NCBI GenBank assembly: GCA_014359355.1
Contig: JACIZP010000388.1
Span: 1 to 37,657 of the forward strand
Source: Calditrichota bacterium
GTDB taxonomy: Bacteria > Zhuqueibacterota > Zhuqueibacteria > JANLFK01 > Oleimicrobiaceae
Length of the DNA stretch: 37,657 bases
Direction of reading: 5' to 3'
A model generated the notes under the pieces. The model searched no databases and was not told where the DNA came from. It saw only the letters and a program-made list of their open reading frames with translations. The position numbers were made by a program, and so were the translations under genes. Within the stretch, counting starts at the first letter, position 1. Every line of letters begins with the position of its first letter. Positions 33,727 to 37,657 of this stretch are shown piece after piece.

Positions 33727-36700
33727 TCACTTGGTGAAGGCCATCTTGCGCGTTGCCCGGTAGCCGTTCACCGTAAGGGTATAGACGTACAAGCCTGTGG
33801 GCACTGCATTGCCCTGGTCGTCCGTCCCATCCCACGTGACGGTATGGCGCCCCGGCTGCAACTGGCCGTCTACCAAGGTCTTCACCAGTTGACCGAGCAT
33901 GTTGTAGACCTTGACTGTCGCATGCCCCTGTTCTGGCAGAGTGAAGCCGATGGTGGTAGCCGGGTTGAACGGGTTCGGATAGTTCTGCTCCAACTCATAG
34001 CTGCGGGGCGCCGAACGCACCGTCGCGGAGACAGGCCCGTGGAAGCGCATGGCCCCACGAAAGTCCACGTCAGCCAGGCGATAGTAGTAGGTCATGCCTT
34101 CTTGCACGTCCGTGTCCTCGAACCTATAGGAGCGCTTCTCGTTGCTGGTCCCGGCACCGGGAATCAACTCCCTGGTAATCCGTTGGTAGTTGCCGCGCTC
34201 TTCCTGGGCGCGATAGATGTGGAAGCCCAGGTTCTCCGTCTCGCTCTCCGTCTGCCAGCTCAGGACCACCTTGCCAATTTCTCCTGAGGCCTGGAAACTG
34301 CTCAGTTCGATGTCGACAAGCAGGTCGCCATAGTCTTCCACTTCGCCATTGTCCGCCAAGCCGGTCGGAGTCTGCGTTCCTACCGGGGCGCGGTCCAGCC
34401 GAGCGCGGAGCCAGGTTGTACCCAATGGCTGGCCCGCGAGCCATTCTGGCGCGCGAAACACGGCTGTGCCCGCCCCGGTGCTGATAATGGTCGTGTCCAC
34501 CACCAGCTCATCAGGGTGCTCCCAGGATCCGCTGCGATCCCAGTCGATCCACATGTGCAGGTAGGCAGGGTTATCTTCAGAGATATCGCCGCTGGCGATC
34601 CACTCGATGGCCGCATAATCGCCAGGCGAAAAGCTGCCGCCGTTGATGAAGGGGCCGCTGGGGTCCGCCGAGTAGCCAAGGAAGTTGATGCCATCGTCAT
34701 ACTCGTCGAGGTCGATCTGCTTGGTGTCCAGCTCGTCGCTTACCCCGGAGCCCAGCCAGATGTCGCCGATCACATGCGCCGCGCCATTGTTGATCCAATG
34801 GCTGGGATAGGTAGTGTCCGGTGCATCACCAAAGTCTAACAGCTGCAGTTCCTCCACCGGCGCAGCGGTGGGGTCATAGTCCTCCACCTCGCCGTTCAGC
34901 GCGCCCCCGGTGGGCTGGCTGCTGGTGTTGTCGTCGTCAATACGGAAGCGTGACCAGCTTCCGCCCGCCTTCGCGCTGCTTGGCACGGCAAACTCCATGG
35001 TATACACCCCTGCACCAGAGACAGGGTGCCCGGTAAACAGCCTTTCCCCTTCGTCATTCCAGTCACCGTCCCCATTCCAGTCGTACCACCCATGAAGGTA
35101 TGCAGCGTCAGCCGTGCCGCTGACGGTAATGCGGACGGCCCCATACCACCCGGGCCGATACGGAAGCTGATAAGGCCCGCCAGTGACCGGGGAGGAGCCG
35201 AGGAACTCTACTCCATCCTCGTCCTTCACCCCGGCGGAATCGCCGTCTACAGGCTGCCCATCCCATTCGGCATCGACCGTGGCCCCCATCCAGACATTGC
35301 CCAAAGTGTGGTAGGCCCCGTTGCTGCTCAGCAAAGTGGGGTAAGTTGGGTCGGGCGCATCCCCAAAGTCTGCGCAACGGCAGGCGCCTGCGTCCAAAGA
35401 GAAGTTGTTTTCGCCCTCGGCGAGCGTCACTACTTCGGTCAGGCCGGTGTAGGGGTCTACATCCGAGTCCAGTTCGTCGTCACTCCCCTGGTTTGGCCGC
35501 GAAAACCCATAGCCGCGCGGTAGGACGAATTGCAGCCGGTAGCTGCCCGGCAAGAGGTTATAGAACGCATACAGTCCGTTCTCGTTGGTGGAGGTGGAAT
35601 CCAAAGGTTGCCCGCTTTCCGAGAGCAGATAGACCACCACTCCCTCGATGCCCTCTTCGCCTTCCTCCTGGATGCCATTGCGATTGCGGTCCATCCACAC
35701 CCTGTCGCCCAAGGAGCCATCAAGAACCACCACCAAGAAGGCAACCCCCCGATTGCTGTTGCCGTCGTTGCGGCATCCTTCCACCCAGCGGACCTTCACC
35801 GTGTCGCCAGGTTGCGGGTTGTCTGCACCGAGCAGCGCCCGCGGGATAATCGCCTCAACCACGTAGGTCGCATGGCCACACTCCAGGTCTTGTTCATCCA
35901 ATAGCCCGTCGTGGTTCAGGTCGTACTGGTAAAAGGCTGTCTGCACACCGTCGGCGGACGTCCCCAGCAGGGTGCCGGAGAAATCGGCTGCCAAGGGATC
36001 AAAATTCGTGTACTCCTTGTGTGCGGTGGTAGCGTACTTATCACAGCTGGTGTACCAGTCGCTGTTGTTGGTACGGTACAGCTCGCTACCCACATTGTTG
36101 TCGTGCATGATGGTCGAGTATGAGCCCTCCCACGGACTTGGCTTCACCTCGTGGACGATGTCCACGCCAAAGTCGTAGCGCCAGTTATCGCCGCCGGTGG
36201 TGCGCAACGGATTGAGCCCCATGTCCAGCGTAAGGTCCCCCGGTCTCACCCACACATTGATGCCACTCCGCCTCTCGTGGACACCGCCCACCTGAGGACC
36301 TGGACAGGAGGTCACCACAGCGATATAGAAATTGTCCTGATCGACGCTGGCGTAGTAGGCCTCCACGTCGTAAGGCTCGGACCCCGACGGCCACTGTCCC
36401 CAGTAGTCCTCGTGGGCAGAAACCGAGCTGGAGCTCCAGTAACCGTACCAGTCGCTGCCTGAAGGGTCGTTGGTCGGGATGAGCATATCCAAACCCGGAG
36501 GGCACAGTTTCGGCACAAAGCTGGACAGATCGAAAGGTAGCCCTGTGGGTGGATATGTGTGCCCCGCCTGCGATGGAACGGCTCCCAAGCACAGCGTTAC
36601 GCCGAAGTAGGCTTCTAACAAGGTGCCCGCCGTCTGGCTGCAGGCTGTCCTGGCAGTACCCATGGCCGCCAAGACCAACCAGGCCCACGTCAAGAAGATC

Positions 36701-36783
36701 GCGCTCTTGCTGAGCTTGGGGCGGGGGTCGTTCGAGCGAGCCTGCCCATTTCCCCTTGCTCTGGTAACTCTTTTGCTTATCAT
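33727..36783 (-). CDS. Large secreted SdrD-B/GEVED-domain protein with T9SS sorting domain
   Basis: 1018 residues. A signal region with an unusually long basic leader (hydrophobic core about 28-41) is followed by an N-terminal beta domain of unknown family (about 55-355) that includes an EF-hand-like loop D-L-N-H-D-G-L-L-D-E. Then come a SdrD-B domain (357-470; D-R-N-R-N-G-I-Q-E-E-G-E), two GEVED units (472-636 and 650-818), each starting D-F-G-D-A-P-D and ending G-E-V-E-D-Y and containing a calcium-type loop (D-W-N-G-D-G-D-W and D-W-D-R-S-G-S-W), an FN3-like linker and the CTD (L-E-Q-N-Y-P-N-P-F-N-P). It looks like a calcium-stabilised cell-surface stalk or adhesin. It is the first gene of a two-gene unit with the subtilase. 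A-A-G-G-A precedes the ATG closely. Confidence 0.85.
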   Translation of the reverse strand: MISKRVTRARGNGQARSNDPRPKLSKSAIFLTWAWLVLAAMGTARTACSQTAGTLLEAYFGVTLCLGAVPSQAGHTYPPTGLPFDLSSFVPKLCPPGLDMLIPTNDPSGSDWYGYWSSSSVSAHEDYWGQWPSGSEPYDVEAYYASVDQDNFYIAVVTSCPGPQVGGVHERRSGINVWVRPGDLTLDMGLNPLRTTGGDNWRYDFGVDIVHEVKPSPWEGSYSTIMHDNNVGSELYRTNNSDWYTSCDKYATTAHKEYTNFDPLAADFSGTLLGTSADGVQTAFYQYDLNHDGLLDEQDLECGHATYVVEAIIPRALLGADNPQPGDTVKVRWVEGCRNDGNSNRGVAFLVVVLDGSLGDRVWMDRNRNGIQEEGEEGIEGVVVYLLSESGQPLDSTSTNENGLYAFYNLLPGSYRLQFVLPRGYGFSRPNQGSDDELDSDVDPYTGLTEVVTLAEGENNFSLDAGACRCADFGDAPDPTYPTLLSSNGAYHTLGNVWMGATVDAEWDGQPVDGDSAGVKDEDGVEFLGSSPVTGGPYQLPYRPGWYGAVRITVSGTADAAYLHGWYDWNGDGDWNDEGERLFTGHPVSGAGVYTMEFAVPSSAKAGGSWSRFRIDDDNTSSQPTGGALNGEVEDYDPTAAPVEELQLLDFGDAPDTTYPSHWINNGAAHVIGDIWLGSGVSDELDTKQIDLDEYDDGINFLGYSADPSGPFINGGSFSPGDYAAIEWIASGDISEDNPAYLHMWIDWDRSGSWEHPDELVVDTTIISTGAGTAVFRAPEWLAGQPLGTTWLRARLDRAPVGTQTPTGLADNGEVEDYGDLLVDIELSSFQASGEIGKVVLSWQTESETENLGFHIYRAQEERGNYQRITRELIPGAGTSNEKRSYRFEDTDVQEGMTYYYRLADVDFRGAMRFHGPVSATVRSAPRSYELEQNYPNPFNPATTIGFTLPEQGHATVKVYNMLGQLVKTLVDGQLQPGRHTVTWDGTDDQGNAVPTGLYVYTLTVNGYRATRKMAFTK

Positions 36784-36925
36784 GGTCCTTCCCTCTCTAC
36801 CTTACTGGGGCCCCGTTCGCCTCTCCACTCTCTTTCCTCGCGAATCTGGCCCCTCCTTCCTCAAGCCTCTCATTCCTCATCCCACCGGCGTCGCAGTGGT
36901 CTTCCGCGCCTCGCTTGGCAAGGCG

Positions 36926-36942
36926 AAGAAGAAATTATTAAC
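36926..36942 (-). promoter_or_regulatory. AT-rich motif shared with the region upstream of the gene at 26574
   Basis: The minus strand reads GTTAATAATTTCTTCTT, 16 of 17 bases equal to the site at 28286-28302. It lies 143 bp before the ATG of the GEVED gene, which allows it to be a promoter element with a long leader. TTGTCG stands 15 bp before TAATTT here, a possible but weak -35/-10 pair. Confidence 0.35.
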
Positions 36943-37051
36943 CAGCAAGAAACGACAACTGCGCCCCTTTCCTATTCCCCTCTCTTGGCCTGCGGAGGCG
37001 CGTTACCTCAGCACTCCCGGCCTTTGAGGAGATAGTTGACCCGGTCTGAGG

Positions 37052-37076
37052 GGGAGGTCACATGGGGTGACCTCCC
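37052..37076 (-). other. Perfect 10-bp palindrome/hairpin without T-run
   Basis: 37052-37061 pairs perfectly with 37067-37076 around a 5-nt loop. Five more outer pairs are possible after a 2-nt bulge (GAGGG near 37049 with CCCTC near 37080). It lies about 280 bp after the upstream CTD gene and about 270 bp before the GEVED gene. Lack of T residues argues against a classic terminator; it may be a transcript 3' end of another kind or a regulator-binding palindrome. Confidence 0.45.
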
Positions 37077-37358
37077 GCCCTCGACCGTTGATGGCTTCGC
37101 CCCTGCCGAGACTTCCATCATCCATACGTGCCAGCACTTCTTGCACCACATTCGGATTCTCTTCCCTTCCACACCACACCGCAACCAGACTCGGCACGAG
37201 CTCCCAACCTCACCTCACCGAACGCCCGAAGCCATCCGTAACCTTCGTTTCCCTCTTGCCTCCGTCGCGCCCTTCGGAGCTGGAGGTGGTGGGCGCATCC
37301 CACTTGCGCGGGACGCGACCCACCAAACCTCCCTCTTTGGGCAACTCCTGCTCTTCTC

Positions 37359-37657
37359 CTATCTGGCAAAGACCATCTTCTTGGTCATGCGAATGCCCTC
37401 GGCTTCCATGACACATAGGTACGTGCCGGTGGGCATGACCACGCCATAGTCATCGGTGCCGTCCCAGAGCACCTCGTGGCGGCCGCTGGTCATGGCACCG
37501 TCCACCAAGGTCCGCACCAGGCGGCCCATCAGGTTGTAGACCTTCACCTGCACGCGTCCCTCGGTAGGCACCCTGAAACCGATCTTGGTCTCCGGGTTGA
37601 AGGGGTTCGGGAAGTTTTGCTCCAGCTCGAACCTCTCCGGCACGCGCGGCACTGTGG
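37359..37657 (-). CDS. 3' end of a secreted protein: T9SS C-terminal sorting domain (partial)
   Basis: Only the last ~99 codons are in the window; the gene continues past position 37657. The visible part is a complete CTD: F-E-L-E-Q-N-F-P-N-P-F-N-P, then V-K-V-Y-N-L-M-G-R-L-V-R-T-L-V-D-G, L-W-D-G-T-D and the terminal K-K-M-V-F-A-R. The product is therefore another T9SS cargo protein; its functional domain is outside the window. The stop is TAG at 37359-37361. Confidence 0.85.
   Translation of the reverse strand, partial: TVPRVPERFELEQNFPNPFNPETKIGFRVPTEGRVQVKVYNLMGRLVRTLVDGAMTSGRHEVLWDGTDDYGVVMPTGTYLCVMEAEGIRMTKKMVFAR

Larger units (their letters stand above)
36784..37358. other. 575-bp non-coding stretch before the GEVED gene
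   Basis: No convincing gene is visible. It contains the AT-rich motif (36926-36942), a perfect palindrome (37052-37076), and otherwise GC-rich sequence with pyrimidine-rich tracts on the plus strand. It must include the end of the upstream mRNA and the promoter of the GEVED-subtilase unit. Confidence 0.5.

Noticed and set aside
25680-37600. Recurring near-identical DNA around the P-N-P-F-N-P codons, at first sight a dispersed repeat or mobile element
   Set aside because: Each copy is in frame at the same place of a sorting domain; the similarity is explained by the conserved protein module.
1-37657. tRNA, rRNA, CRISPR array, insertion sequence or prophage
   Set aside because: No cloverleaf-like T-arm, no rRNA-like stretch, no regular spaced repeats and no transposase or integrase motifs were found.

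Overview
The window (about 37.7 kb, GC-rich) comes from a Gram-negative bacterium with a type IX secretion system (T9SS). The evidence is a PorU-like C25 peptidase next to a PorV-like outer-membrane protein, and C-terminal T9SS sorting domains (CTDs, with the N-Y-P-N-P-F-N-P motif) on several large secreted proteins. The GC-rich sequence and the style of the CTD and its preceding linker suggest a deep FCB-group lineage such as Calditrichota or candidate division KSB1. That placement is inference. All 25 complete genes and the one partial gene are on the minus strand, so transcription runs from high to low coordinates.

There are three blocks in transcription order. (A) 37657-25450 holds secreted proteins: the 3' end of a CTD protein; a 1018-residue SdrD-B/GEVED protein with a subtilisin-like protease 22 bp behind it; a small one-helix membrane protein; an SdrD-B protein; a fibronectin-III-like protein without a CTD; and a short CTD protein. 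This block has most of the non-coding space and several strong stem-loops. (B) 25389-6195 is one compact run of 17 genes, with gaps from overlapping to about 100 bp, for making and exporting an acidic polysaccharide. The order is Wza-like exporter, Wzc/GumC-like co-polymerase, XRE regulator, ExeA-type ATPase, degenerate tyrosine-kinase-like protein, Wzy-like polymerase/ligase, Wzx-like flippase, GT2, GT4, GT-C, GT4, PaaK/CapK-like adenylate-forming enzyme, AlgD-like GDP-mannose 6-dehydrogenase, GT4, a BNR-repeat lipoprotein, a second GT-C, and a UbiA-family enzyme resembling decaprenyl-phosphate phosphoribosyltransferase. (C) 6078-195 holds the PorU-like and PorV-like genes, closed by a clear rho-independent terminator at 40-73.

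A likely working model is as follows. AlgD supplies GDP-mannuronate, cytoplasmic GT2/GT4 enzymes build a lipid-linked unit, Wzx flips it, Wzy polymerises it, and the Wzc/Wza pair controls length and exports it. The two GT-C enzymes would use polyprenyl-phosphate sugars, possibly made through the UbiA-family enzyme. The glycan cluster sits between T9SS cargo on one side and PorU/PorV on the other. In Porphyromonas, PorU removes the CTD and joins cargo to an anionic LPS, so a functional link between this polysaccharide and surface attachment of the neighbouring cargo is an attractive but unproven reading. No initiating sugar-phosphate transferase, tRNA, rRNA, CRISPR array or transposase was seen.
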